DNA from: Sindora glabra
Taxonomy: Eukaryota > Streptophyta > Magnoliopsida > Fabales > Fabaceae
Assembly (NCBI GenBank): GCA_020226215.1
Contig: CM035233.1
Location: 27,035,150 to 27,099,149, forward strand
Reading direction: 5' to 3'
Length of the DNA stretch: 64,000 nt
In this document: one piece after another, positions 39,010 through 50,787 of the stretch
Layout of the letters: the number at the start of each line of letters is the position of its first letter
How positions within the stretch are numbered: the first letter of the stretch is position 1
Position numbers and translations under genes: made by a program
Notes under the pieces: generated by a model
What the model was told of the DNA's origin: nothing
Seen by the model: the letters and a program-made list of their open reading frames with translations, nothing else
The model's database searches: none

Positions 39010-40860
39010 TACTTTAGAGGACCTTGAAAATATCTTAACATTAAGGGATCGTTTGATAGAGATATGGAGAAGTTAAAGGAACAAATTATTACTAAGGTCA
39101 CCGAGAAAGCAAAGAAAGACATTATGGAAAAGATGATGGCTATGTTCAGGTAGGAAGCCATGAGATTGATTATTACCTTGCAAGAGGAGGATAAGGTACA
39201 GATCGTGACCCTTATATCATAGCATGTAAGCTGTTGCCCCATTGACTCTGACCTCTTTCACCTAACTACCATAGGTGAATGATTATAATCTAATTGCTTA
39301 TTGCTAGGTACTTTCCATAATGCTATAATTTTTCATTATTTTTGATCAATTAGCTTATTTATCCTTGTAAGGTGGAGATAAATGTCTACTTATGGTTATA
39401 GGACCTTTTTTTCAATAGGTGGCAATAGGCATGGCTTTCCTAACCCATGTGTTCCATAACCTTGCACTACCAAAGAACTATTGCAAGGTTATGATAGACA
39501 TTATTAGGGAGGGCATATTGAGATCCCATTATATGATAGCCTAAGAAGTTAGTAGTTACCTAGCTTGGTTTAAAGCCTCAATTGCATTATGCACAAAGGA
39601 GAGCTTTACCATCTCTTCAAGTTCCTTGTTTATAGTCAATTACATATTACCTATGTTGTTTGATTTTTACAACTTATTTTAAGTATCTTAGTTAAGAGAA
39701 ATAAGTGAAAGGCCATCAAAGATGGAAAATGATGATAATAGTAAGTCCAAATAATCAAAGTATTCAACATCTTATCCTCAACCATCCCCTAAAAAGGGAA
39801 AATGGAAATCCCAAAAGCTTTGATCCATTGTAGATGGGATAGAAAGATCAAAGATTATACTATTACATATGATAGAAAAGGTTATGGGAGACAAATATGA
39901 CACTAGCTAGACTAAGGAGTTCATCTTACAACTATTGAACATGGAGAAGCTAAATGTTAGTTGTATAGAAATTAGATCCGATGCGCTCATCTTTACTCCT
40001 CAAGTCCTCCTTTTTTGTATATATATTAGATATTATAAAGTTAAGCCTATATATCATGAAAATGATAGATACTTATAGTGCGTTATTAAGAATATGGAAT
40101 TAGTTTTCTTCTTTAGTATCCTAGATCCATAATAGACTCAATGGGTGGGGAACACATTATATGAATGCAATAAGTATATAGATATAACCATGTTACTAGT
40201 ACATGGCACCGTACTATGAATGGTATGTGAGTGTGAAGATGATTACTTCATTTTTAATTATATTTTCTAGAAGTTTTCTTACTTTGATATTAAATATTAT
40301 TGTAGGAACCATTGAATGCTCACATTAATATATTTGAAGGACAATATGGTGTATTAGCTTGACTTATTGGGAAGGCCTTGTACATGACTTGAAAGCCAAT
40401 AGTTGACAAATCTTTAAGAGTACATTACATGCTGGGCAGTGGCAAAAAAAGATTAGTTATGTGGGTGAAACTAAAGGTAACATTACTATACATATTTAGG
40501 TACTTAGAATAGTAATTAATCATTATTATAGGAAATTGACAGTCTTTTAAGGTGATTTGTTATAGTGCATTATGCAAGAAGGCAATATTGAATGTACATA
40601 CTTTGTGATGAAATACATGGGCAAGATGATCTAGCATATGATGAGAGATGAAGACTCTAAAAAGATAATTCATTTGAATTTCAGTTCTATAAATACTTAT
40701 AGAAAATATATAATTTTATATTTTTATTGAGTTTTATATGCAAACATGCAGTTCTTCAGAGAAGATATGATCCTCTATAGTAAAGAAGAAATAAAAGACT
40801 TGTAAGAGCAATGGTTTGCATATGTCTTCAAAAAGAGACTAACTTTAACTTAAGGGGGCT
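39010..40860 (+). pseudogene. CACTA (En/Spm-type) Ulp1-like C48 protease gene, decayed
   Basis: Near 39,050-39,240 a charged, probably coiled-coil stretch (DRDMEKLKEQIITKVTEKAK) precedes SCCPIDSD, as in CACTA-borne Ulp1 proteins. From about 40,310 the plus strand reads NH, a stop where Trp is expected, MLTLIYLKDNMVY, a stop, LDLLGRP. This matches the C48 pattern HW.L.VI...D.VY.LDPLGRP and keeps the catalytic His and Asp. Near 40,580 IECTYFVMKYMGK matches ECG(Y/F)FVMRYMK with the catalytic Cys, and YSKEEIKDL matches the YTKEEIDEVR tail. CACTA elements of plants often carry such a protease beside the transposase. Several stops and shifts make it non-functional. Confidence 0.7.
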
Positions 40861-42662
40861 GCTAAATATATATATGTTTCATCTTTGTAAAATTGAGTGG
40901 GATTACTTGTAAATGAAAATATATATATTTTTTCATTTTTGTAAAACTTAGTGGGATTACTTTTACATTATAGGCTAATTTAGTGGAATTACTTGTAAAT
41001 ATATATATGCTTTATCCAAATGTTGTTTATAAGTGTCATTGTATGTCTTGTTGTTATTTATAAGGTGGTGCTCTAGAACATTAACAACTGTGCCTATCTT
41101 ACTATTTATGTAATAGGTTTTGGTTATTGGTTTTGGACTTTCAAGTATTAAAACAAAAATTGTTAAAATAAATAAATAAATAACTTGCAAATCAATATCA
41201 ATTGTTTATTAAATACTAACGTAAGTATGTTATGACGTTAATTTCTTAAATTTAACTAATGTGAAAAATTCAAATTTAAACATCGATTATTGATAACTTA
41301 GTGTTATATTTGACCTTTAAACATTTTAAAAATAAAATTAGATGTCATTTTTAGTGTATAATCAACATGCAAGATTCAAATGACACTATTTTTCTTTTCA
41401 CTAAACTTGTGAAAACAAATGTGAGAGTTGAAAAAGAAAGCAAGCATGTCTAGCTATAGTGATTATGATAAAATTTGCCTTTGTAGTACCCTATGATAAA
41501 ATTTGTAGTACCCTATGATAAAATTTACATAGAAGATAATCAAAGCTTGAGTTCAACCAATAATTTTGCCTTTGCTGATGTCTTATTCTTAATATTAAGA
41601 TGTGTTCACATGCCTTATTTTTCCTCAAAACTTAATGAATTATGTCTAGCTATAGTGATTATGCAGATTTGTTTGGATTTTATGCTTCTAATTTCATTTT
41701 TGCGGTTTTTGATAGTGTATATGTTGATATATTCCTCACAAAGTAGATAGACCGTACATCCTTATCAAATTGTGTGCTTTATTTTCAAAGTGTAGGTTAT
41801 TTACTAAAAATAGCACTTTAGAAAGCAGTAAACTTCATTGCATTTCCTTTATATTGTTCACATGTTATACATCATGCTAGAAGAATATAGGTTGAAGATC
41901 CTCTTAACAATATATTAAGGAAAAATATGAGGTAATTAGGTTTATATTTCTCATGTTAATATTTTATGTATAATTAGAAGCATATTCTTTATTATTAATT
42001 TTTAATCTTCTACACATGCAAGTATTACATTTTATGTTTTAACTTTTCTAGTAATCGTATAAGTCAAGTAAATTTCTCCTTAATAGAATCATATAGTATT
42101 ACTATTGCAATTAAAACATCAATTTTGACATGTTTATGCCTTTCTTTTGTTAAAAGTTCTCTCAATGGTCACATCACAGGATGATAATGTAGCTACCCTT
42201 TTTTTATTTTTTAAAGCTATTTTTTAGGTGCAATTAGATTTATCAAATTGTTTCCATTTTTTTATATTAGGCTATTATTTTTTTCCATAAAAACATTAAG
42301 ATTGAGCTCAAATATTTTTTTTAGTGTATAATAATATGGTTAGATGTTAACTATAATTCGGGTGAATATTGCTTTGGGTATAGTGGGGATTAGGGGAAAT
42401 TAAATTGAACATTAGATGCTGGTTAATTATATTAACTAACATACTATGTCGATTGTGAAATAGGAAAGGGCATCGATTATAAATGTCGATTAATCAACTA
42501 ATGCCTTAACATTATCTAGGCACTTAATAAGTTGATTTTCTTGTAAAAAAATAACTTTTTTAATTATTTTTCATATTAGTTAAGTTAGTGTTAAACATTC
42601 AAACATACAGCGTCACTTGTACATAAATTGACATTTAATTTGTCAAATAACTGATATTGTTT
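40861..42662. other. Non-coding 3' part of the first CACTA element
   Basis: AT-rich sequence between the protease remnant and the CACTA-like terminus at 42680. It holds a small tandem repeat at 41473-41527. The 85-residue ORF at 41493-41750 has no recognisable domain. A second transposase gene was not found. Confidence 0.4.
41473..41527. repeat. 23-bp tandem repeat
   Basis: CCCTATGATAAAATTTGTAG repeats with a 23-bp period, about 2.3 copies. Local slippage product. Confidence 0.7.
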
Positions 42663-42680
42663 TGCAATTTTGTAATAGCG
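42663..42680 (+). mobile_element. CACTA-like right terminus of the Ulp1-bearing element
   Basis: The reverse complement reads CGCTATTACAAAATTGCA. Compared with the CACTACTACAAATTTATCC terminus at 43271, this is a CACTA end with A-to-G at the second base. It lies about 1.8 kb beyond the Ulp1 remnant, as expected for a CACTA 3' end. The matching left end was not found. Confidence 0.5.
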
Positions 42681-43799
42681 ACACTAAATTTTAAGTGTTA
42701 AATCTATTAAGTACTAAATTTATAATGTTTAAATAATTTATTATTTTAAGTACTACATTTAGTTAAAGTTTGAAATTTTTATTATAGAAAATTAAAATGT
42801 TATAAAATTTTAAAATATTCTTGATCATGATTTTAAAAACTCTATACATCATATCCTTAAATTGTGTGATATATATATTCAATTACTATCTTAAAAATAA
42901 AGATAACATTGGATATTTTTTTTTAATAAAACCTCATTAAAATGAGAGAAGCTACATGTATTAAGCTCAATTTAGTTAATTTTCATTTAATTTAATATTC
43001 AATCTTGTCAAATAAATAAAATTTAATTTTAAAATTAGATTTATTTAATTAATGTTATGGTGATTTTTCCAAATACAATCTTACTCATTATATTATCTCT
43101 CACATTTATTTTATTTTTAGAGGTGACCACCCTAATTAAAGAATTTTAACATAAAAAATTATACATATATTTTTAGAAAGTTTAAAAATTTTAGGAAAGG
43201 CCATAGGGCCCCTTAAGCAATAGGAGGCTCTGCCTCTAATTTTATCAAAATTTCAATTAGTATATATTTACACTACTACAAATTTATCCTTTAACATGCA
43301 TTGTTTTAGGGATTTTATATCAGTTATTGCCTATTGTATATATGAGCATTGTTATACATCTAGTATATTCAAAATCAATTTTTGAACAAACAAATTAATG
43401 TGAAATATATGTAACAATGTTGATTTTTTCAGCCAAGAAATTAATATATTTTCTTTCAAAAATATTTTAATTTTTTAAATTTCATATTAGTTTGTAGTAA
43501 AAAGAGGACGTGAAATGCTTACATAATAATTTTTTTTAATGTTAGTTCTTCATGTTCTTGCCAGAATATTTAAATAAAATTTGAATATACCCAATATTCT
43601 ACCAAAAATATGCATTTTGAGTTAAAAATTTTGAAAGGATATAACTTTGAACTCAATTATCCATTTAGAGTAAATTTTATGTTAATTTCATGTAACTTTT
43701 TGAAATCTATCAATTTATCACACCTCTTAGAATTATAAAAAGATGACAATTTTGATGGACATTTTTCACTTTTTGTCTATCTCTCATGATTGTTAGTTG

Positions 43800-44060
43800 G
43801 TTTTGGACTTCCTCATAATATTTTATCAAACATATAATAAGCATATAAAACTGAGATACAACTTTAGAAGTTATATAAAGGAAACACAAATAAAAATCTC
43901 TTAAAAATCTTATGCTATAGGCATCTCTTGTTGTTGTTTGAGTAGCCTTAGTCTTCATTGGAACATTATATGAAATATATAATAAACATCTAAAATTTAG
44001 AAACAACCATAAAATTTATATAGAGGAAATAAAAATAAAAATCTCTTAAAAACCTACAAA
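43800..44060. repeat. ~146-bp tandem duplication within the CACTA element
   Basis: Two diverged copies sharing ATATAATAA(G/A)CAT, a TATATA(A/G)AGGAAA segment and AAATAAAAATCTCTTAAAAA (43,877 and 44,030). Confidence 0.6.
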
Positions 44061-44324
44061 AAATTGTAGAAACGGAAGAGATGTAGATTTAGGAAGTAGA
44101 AGTAAGAAATGTAACTCTTATATTTGAAACCTATTTTATGCTCGATATTAATTGAAAGAGCATTGATAGTTCATTAATGTATGGTGGAGGATGGAGTGAG
44201 ATCTAGTATTTTGTAGAGAGAGTTAAACAAAAAAAAAATAAATTTGGGAGTTTGGAAATAAATAAGAATAGAATGAGTGTGATAATGAGAAAAATAATAA
44301 GATTTGCTTTATTTTATAACACAA

Positions 44325-44803
44325 AATGTCATTGTTCACATGACTTTAGATATCGGTTATTTTACAAATTAACATTTAAATCTAGTAGTAAGAAAAAATA
44401 ATAGTTTTTTTTAAATTGACATTTAAAGTGTCCTCATATTTTTAAAAAATAGTACTACTCATATGATTTTAGATGTTATTTATTTTATAAATCAATATCT
44501 AAAGTCTTATGGGAAGAAAAGCAAATGATTTTTTTAAGAATTGACATTTAAAGTATGTTTATATTTTTAAAAATGACATCGCTCACATGATTTTATATTT
44601 TTGTTATTTAATGAATTGACGTCTAAAGTCTCATGGAAAAAAATATGATGGTTTTTTTTTAAGATCTAACATCTAAAGTATCCTTGTGTTTTCAAAAATG
44701 GCATCATTTACATGACTTTAGAATTCAATTATTTTATGAATTGACATTTGAAATCTTATAGGAAGAAAATATAATGATTTTTTCAAAAGTCAATGTCTAA
44801 AGT
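44325..44803. repeat. ~125-bp minisatellite of the CACTA element, left part
   Basis: Unit landmarks (GACATTTAAAGTGTCC and relatives) recur at 44418, 44543, 44668 and 44792, about 125 bp apart. Each unit also carries CACATGA(C/T)TTTAGA, a TTATTTTATGAATT-like half, and TCTTATGGGAAGAAAA. The array is cut by the Athila element and resumes at 57887. Confidence 0.8.
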
Positions 44804-46285
44804 TGACGTGATCCCGCAAGTGCACGGGTTAAGTCGAGTTATAGTATAAAAGATATCGTCTCCACAGGGATTGAACGTTGAATACTAACTGAATTTCAAG
44901 GAAAATTATCTAGGCGTATCGATTGATATTGGGAATTAAGGATAAAAGGGTAAAACAGAGCTTAGTTATCAAAAAGGTTTAATTCAATGAAATGAAAGCG
45001 TATTCAGCTTAAGGTTCCCTTGTACATTTCATTATGGAATGAATATAATCCTCTAACTTAGTTTATTGTTAATTTAAATTGCTGGATTACCAAAATAAGC
45101 TATACCTCATTGCAAGGCTACTAGCTACTAACCAAAAGATTAAGTGCCCAGAATTTCTCTAGTAATCACTCATCTAGGTTGCATTAATATTGCTTTAGAA
45201 TCCATTTTCAGACATTTCATCCTGTGCAAAAGAATCCAATTAGCTTAATTCCTAAGTCTAATTGATATTCCCAATGATCATGCAAGGTCCGATTAATTAA
45301 TTGGTCATTTCAACTTAAAATTAATTAATCCATAACACAAATCCAATATTCCAGAAGTATTGGTTTGTTCAAGTACAAAACAGTATAATCAAATCATAAA
45401 TCAATAGTAAATCAAGCTAGATTATATAAAATTCAATTCCATAAATCCATGAACAAGTTCACCCAAGCTGAGCACAAGGGTGTAGTGTGAAAGCATTACA
45501 AAATTGGAAGAAAACCAGAAAACAGAGAGGGAATTCAAACAATTCATGAAGCTCTACAAATTCCTTGCTTGAATCTTCAATCCTTTGCTTGAATCCACAT
45601 TAGAGGTTGCCCTTGGTGAGTTTGGGCCTCTCCTAGGATTTCTTCCAGTAGCTGCTCTTTTAATTTTTAGTTTCTCCTCCTCCCTTTTCAAAATTTCGCG
45701 TAAAATTCATATGGGAAATGTACACAGGGTTCGACACGGCACGTGTTTTGCCTCATGTTTCTTAGCGAAAGTTGAGCAGCATGATACACGAGGTGTGACA
45801 CTCCCCGTGTTTACTTGCGAAGTGTCAAGCAGTATGGTACACGAGGTATGACACGTCCCGTGTTTTACCCCGTGTTCTTCTACAAAAGCTGGTCAGTATG
45901 GTACACGGGGTGTGACACTCCCCGTGTTTATCTTAGAAGTGAAGGGTAGTATGATACACGGGACGTGTATGACACGTCCCGTGTTTTACCTCGTGTTCTT
46001 CTCTGAGTAGTTCAGTGAAGCCTCGAAGCATTCCAGAAGGATACACGGCTTTCTACACGGGGTTCCCATACCCCGTGTTCTTTGTCAGGTGGGCAAATTT
46101 GCTTCGATTCTCCATAATTTGCATGATTTTGCCTCCGGATTCTTTTCTAATGCTCAAATGTGTCATTTCAAAACCTGAAAATAAAATATCGAGCATCTAA
46201 GTATCCTTTTCAAATAATTTGCACAAGATACTAAGTAAATATGTGATGAAACACATAGAAATTAAGTGCAATTGTGCATTTATCA
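44804..46285 (-). repeat. 3' LTR of the Athila element (1,482 bp)
   Basis: The plus strand starts TGACGTGATCCCGCAAG and ends GTGCATTTATCA. It pairs with 56408-57886. It contains the hairpin array at 45715-46080 and a 4-bp insertion (GACG-type) relative to the partner near 45963. Its TATA-like box is mutated (CATATGAAT on the minus strand). Confidence 0.95.
45715..46080 (-). repeat. Hairpin array in the 3' LTR U3
   Basis: Five to six units with ACACGGGG and CCCCGTGT arms, as in the other LTRs, with many C/T and G/A differences from the 5' LTR copy. Apparent ORFs here are by-products of the repeat. Confidence 0.85.
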
Positions 46286-46297
46286 ATTCCCCCACAC
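46286..46297 (-). promoter_or_regulatory. Polypurine tract (plus-strand primer site)
   Basis: Directly before the 3' LTR, the minus strand reads GTGTGGGGGAAT and then TGATAAATG. A G-rich purine tract abutting the LTR is the normal plus-strand DNA priming site. Confidence 0.85.
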
Positions 46298-48117
46298 TTG
46301 AATCTTGCTCATCCTCGAGTAAGGAAGTAAGAGAACAAGAAAATCTACTCCAATTTTTATTCTTTTCTCTCTCTCTCTTTTTTTTTCTTTTTTTTATATA
46401 TACATCAGGCAATCATTCAACGAAGCAGAGATTAGGATCAAGTCATGCCAAGCAACTAAATAAAAATAAAGCAACTAAATAAGTCAATCCTCAGCATAAA
46501 AGCAAAAGAGAATAGCCTCACAGGTAAAGTGTTTACTCACACTCTCAAGATAAGGCTTGTGTATACTCTCAAATCAATTAACTCATGACTTAATACTACT
46601 ATATGCTTGCATAAACTCTAATCTCCACTGCTATATTATAAAATGCATGCAAATCAGAGGACTTTATTAGGGAAAAAGGTGAGGATAGGGGAAAGGAAAA
46701 TCAAGGGGTGAAAAGTGATAGAGTCATGAGTTTGAAGGAAAAAGACACATTGGTCATGAGTTTGACCATTGTCGAGTTCCATTACTCAGCTTAACATATT
46801 ACCCTGCTTCTATCCCTTGTTCCAACCTCCATTCTTCTCTTTTTTCTTCTTTATATATATATATATATATATATATACATAAATCAACAAACAAAACCCC
46901 TTTTTTGTTTTTTTATTTTTTTTCCTTTTTCTTCCTTTTTCTTCCCAAATTATTTATTTGACATCATTTTTTTTATTATTTGTTTGATTGTTTTTGTTTT
47001 TGCTTGTTTTCTTTTTTTTTTAACAATCAAAGCTATAAATCAACTTATCCAACTAGCAGAACTAAGTAAGGACCTCTAAGTGATAGCCAAACTTATATAA
47101 TGTGTCTAAGTTCCCTCAAACTCCAAGGTTCAAGTTTACTTGGGCAGTGGCTTTAAATGTACATAGTATGGCTAGGCTAGAAATGAGGGTCCAAGGCTCA
47201 AAGTGGCTAACTAGGGGAAAAGCTGGAAATAGTTTAGGGTATAACAAAGAAAAGGATTCAAATAAGCAAAACAAATAAAAAGGGTGAAGAAACATGGCCT
47301 CATCATTTCTGACATGCAAAATACAAAAAAAATGTAGCCTCAAAAAGAGCAAATGCAAGTTCTAGAGGAAAAAGTCAAGAGTGATGACATAATCCCTCAA
47401 GAAGATAAAAATGAGCTTCTATTTCTAATGTGAAAATTGCTCAAAAGGCTCAAACCTCACAAGGGTCAATTATGCTCATTACTCTTAGCTTCAAGCTTTA
47501 GATTTTCCTTATTAAGTTGCCAGATATTCATTAAAGGAGCAAGGCATGAACCAATCACTTTATTCAAAAAATTTTCCTAAAATTAATTTTTTTTTATATT
47601 TTTTTACATTTTTAATTTTTTTTATATCATTGAAATTGGAGCAAATTTTAGTACTCTAAATCAATCAAGCAAGTTCAAGTACAAAACATTGCAAAGCAAT
47701 CTAAACACTGCTCCCCCATACTTAAAATTGAATATTGTCCTTAATGTACAGAAAAGTAAATGGGAAAAGAGATAGAGAATAGATGGGGGACTGAAACTTC
47801 CCTGACAAGTGGAGCATGGTGGCCCAGTATAGATCATGACTTCAGGGAGATCCAGAAGCGGAGACAGATTAGGAGAGAGAGACAGAGGAGACTGGTAATC
47901 TAAAAGAAAGAAAATGCAATACTAAGAAAAAATATTGTTAGTTATTACAAACATTAATATTAAAAGTGCAAGAAAATAAAAGAGAAATAACTAAAATAAT
48001 AACAAGTAAATGAAAGTGCATAGTCAATATAAGTACAGACCAGATAAATGGAAGTAGAAAGGAGAAATAAGTAAAAAGCAGAATATAGAAGTAAAAAGGA
48101 AAAATAAACGATCCGAG
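46298..48117 (-). other. Long 3' untranslated part of the Athila element
   Basis: About 1.8 kb between the ORF-1 gene and the PPT without recognisable coding sequence. It includes a (TA)n run at 46852-46878 and several T-rich tracts. Short ORFs here (for example 47116-47358) look like chance. Confidence 0.6.
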
Positions 48118-49311
48118 CTACTGAGCAGGAGGGTCCGGTTCAGCTGGGGAAGAGGGGTGGAAAAGCTGGAACAGGGGCTCGACCATGCTCTCGATGTGTC
48201 GGGATCGCCTGTCCAAGTCATCATAAAGACCCTCAATCTTCGTCTGACGCTCGGAGATAAGTCGAAGCTCAGCCAGAATCTGTTGTTGACCAGATAATAT
48301 GTCCCGGAAGTAGGCCTCGGATGGAACTTTGCTCCCCGCAGAAGATGATGGACCCATATCAGGAGCTGGATCACGATCACCATCATCTCCTGGAATATCC
48401 TGCTCCTCCTCATGGGGCTGCTGCTGCACAGGCTGGATCCCCATAGCTAGAAGAATGCCCCTTCGCAGGGGTGTCATGTGGGATACTATGGTAAGGGATC
48501 CATAAGGTCGATCAAAGACGCCTAACCGCCTGGCTAATCTAGTGATATATGGACTAGCAGCTATGCTTGCAGCTCTCCTATTTGATGCCTGAGTCGAGAA
48601 GAAGTGGGCAAATGTACCTCCAATGTGAATAGGCACTCTCTGGATCATGCTATATAGGAAAAGTACATCAGCAGTGCTCACGACCTCATGACTGTGCCCC
48701 CGTCCACTCAAAGTGTGACTGAAGATGGAGTGGATCACTCACCAAGTAACTCTCCTGAGGCTAGATGCCTTGCTCTTGGTGGGATCATAGGTGTTCCCGG
48801 TAGCAATGTCAATCCATACTCGCCACTCCTAGGTCCCGTGGGGTAGTCCTATCAGCATGTCATGATACTCGGGAGTGGTCACAAGCTCCTCAGAATAGAG
48901 TCCCAGGTGCACTGAGAGCTGGGTCACACTCATGGAATATGTAACTCCTCCGAGTTGGAACTGCACTGTGTCGGCCGAGTCGGCTGTCCCAAAATATCTC
49001 TCTAAGTAGAAAGTGCTGAGAAACTCCAAAGTGAGCTCCCTGTAGGTAGGCTCTATAATCTGAAAGAAGACCTCCCAAGCACCTACACTAATGAGCTCAC
49101 GTATCTCATCTTCGAGGCCAAACTCTCTCAACACTGCCTAGTCTAAGTATCGGCCTTCCACAAACGACTGGTCCTTATGTCTATCAAAGGCTTGAACATG
49201 AGCCTCTTTTGTGAAGTCCAAGAATGAGTGTGTTGGTCCTCTAGAGGAGGTCCCTCTAGAAGTACTACCCTTGGTTGTTTTCCTGGCAGTTGTCTTTTGT
49301 CTCTTAAACAT
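48118..49311 (-). pseudogene. Athila ORF-1 family gene in the env-like position, three internal stops
   Basis: One reading frame of about 398 codons from ATG at 49311 to the stop before 48118. It is broken by TAG at 49138-49140, TAG at 48829-48831 and TGA at 48739-48741, with no frameshift. The start is basic and Ser/Thr-rich (residues 1-30). The middle has WEVFFQIIEPTYRELTLEFL, the Athila ORF-1 hallmark, followed by FQLGGVTYSMSVTQLSVHLG and later SKASSLRRVTW and HEVVSTADVLFLYSMIQRVP. The C-terminus has an acidic/proline stretch and a probable coiled coil. This ORF lies between pol and 3' LTR where some Athila elements have env-like genes. I see no clear signal peptide or membrane span, so envelope function is unsupported. 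A splice acceptor precedes the ATG. Confidence 0.85.
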
Positions 49312-49314
49312 GGT

Positions 49315-49328
49315 CTGCAAAAGAAAAT
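49315..49328 (-). promoter_or_regulatory. Putative 3' splice acceptor upstream of ORF-1
   Basis: The minus strand reads TTTTCTTTTGCAG, then ACC and the ATG at 49311. Pyrimidine tract plus CAG is a canonical plant acceptor, four bases before the ORF-1 start codon. In some env-class plant retroelements the downstream ORF is expressed from a spliced RNA; here it is an inference. Confidence 0.55.
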
Positions 49329-50064
49329 GACAAAGTGAGAGAGAGTATTGAGAATGTATCAGTCAGCAGATTCCGAAAACAAAAATTCAGCAGGCACTTT
49401 CAATATCCAATCAATCAAAATGAAGCACAATTCAAAATTCAATGCCATGAATGCAAATAAGTGGTCATATCAATGAGGTAAATTATGTAATCAGTCAATC
49501 AATCACTAAACTTCAAAGGATTTCAATTCAAGCAATCAAAGAGTTCAAGTTCAATTAGTCAAAGATTCAATAAACATAAGCAATTGAATTGGAGTTCAAT
49601 AAACATCAAATTCAATCAATCAAACATATCAACTCCTATTAATCAAAGATTCAAATTCAATCCATCAATCAAAGATTCTAATTCAATCAATCAAACATCA
49701 AACCTCAAAGGATATGAACATTCCTAATAGTTCTATCATGCATTGGAGTTCAATAAACATAAGCAATTGTAAATAACTTTAAAGATTTAAAAGAAAATGC
49801 CCTTACCTTGTGAATTGAAGATGAAAACCCTAAGTTCTTAGTGAAATCACAAAAGGAATCAAAATCTTGAATTTCAACCGATTGAATTGAAAATTAAGTA
49901 GCAAAATCACTTCAAACAGCCAAATAAAGCACTTTAATCGATGGATTTTGGCAAGATGATAGCTGAAAATGATGATAGAGAGGCTAGGGCACGGAGGAAG
50001 AAGAAGAAAATGAGGGAAAATGAGGGAAAATCTGGGTTTTTCACCATTAAAAGCCCGTCCGCCT
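49329..50064 (-). other. Spacer with CAATCAAT-type low-complexity repeats
   Basis: Non-coding. From about 49,400 to 49,790 the plus strand is dominated by TCAATCAATCAAA- and TTCAATAAACATAAGCAATTG-like repeats; the latter recurs about 180 bp apart (near 49,567 and 49,748). Confidence 0.6.
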
Positions 50065-50535
50065 AGGAACACGGGGTCAAACACAGTACGTGTGGTACCC
50101 CATGTTTCTCTGCGGATGAGTGCTCTGGGTTTCGCAAACTTACATGGGGTCTGACATACCCCATGTTTCTCTCTGAAAGATTTTAACAAACTTCGCAGTA
50201 GTACACGGTGTTAAACACGACCCGTGTTGTAAATCGTGTTTCTCTCTGGAAGGTTCATGTTCAAAAATCCTTTCTCATTGGTTCAGCCAGTGAGGTACAC
50301 GGGGTAGGACACTACCCATGTTCAACACCGTGTATCTCTTTGGAACGTCATGAAAATCATAAAGTTTTTATGCTAACCAGACAGTGAGTTACATAGGGTA
50401 TGACACATCCCATGTTCAACACCGTGTTTCTCACTGGACTGCGATGAAAATCATAAGTCCTTTTATACTGGCCAGACAGTGAGGTACACGGGGTATGACA
50501 CGGCCCGTGTTGTACACTGTGTATCTCACTGGACT
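50065..50535 (-). repeat. Hairpin array in the Athila internal region
   Basis: At least six units with ACACGGGG...CCCGTGT-type inverted arms. The three units nearest pol have a ~98-bp period (near 50,295, 50,393 and 50,492) and share CCAGACAGTGAG and TCTCACTGGACTGCG. It is related to the U3 arrays but has its own spacers, and lies just downstream of the integrase stop. Confidence 0.85.
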
Positions 50536-50787
50536 GCGTTTTGAGCCTTCTGTGCAAGAAAACAAACAACAATCATGCATTCATGCCTAATTTACCTTAG
50601 AGACAGAGACCAAGTGTAAAAATGAACATCCTAAATCAACAACTCATGACTTATATGCCTCAACTACTCAGAAACTCAGATTGAAAAGGAGAAAACTAAG
50701 ATTAAAAAGCAAAAAAACAGAAAAATAAGCTTGGGTTGCCTCCCAAGAAGCGCTTGTTTATGGTCATAAGCTTGACCCTTGTTTTAT

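Noticed and set aside
41493..41750. 85-residue ORF as a small hydrophobic protein
   Set aside because: It starts within a 23-bp tandem repeat in AT-rich CACTA 3' sequence; no homologous motif and likely chance.
43710..44006. 98-residue ORF inside the CACTA element as a transposase
   Set aside because: It spans a degenerate 146-bp tandem duplication and has no transposase motif.
45715..46080. CRISPR-like regular repeats
   Set aside because: Plant nuclear DNA; units alternate in length and the spacers are themselves repeated. These are LTR tandem repeats.
48024..48413. 129-residue ORF in another frame of the Athila ORF-1 region
   Set aside because: Shadow of the true ORF-1 frame, which carries the recognisable motifs.
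48118..49311. A genuine viral envelope gene
   Set aside because: The sequence matches the Athila ORF-1 family. No signal peptide or clear transmembrane span is visible, and three stops interrupt it.
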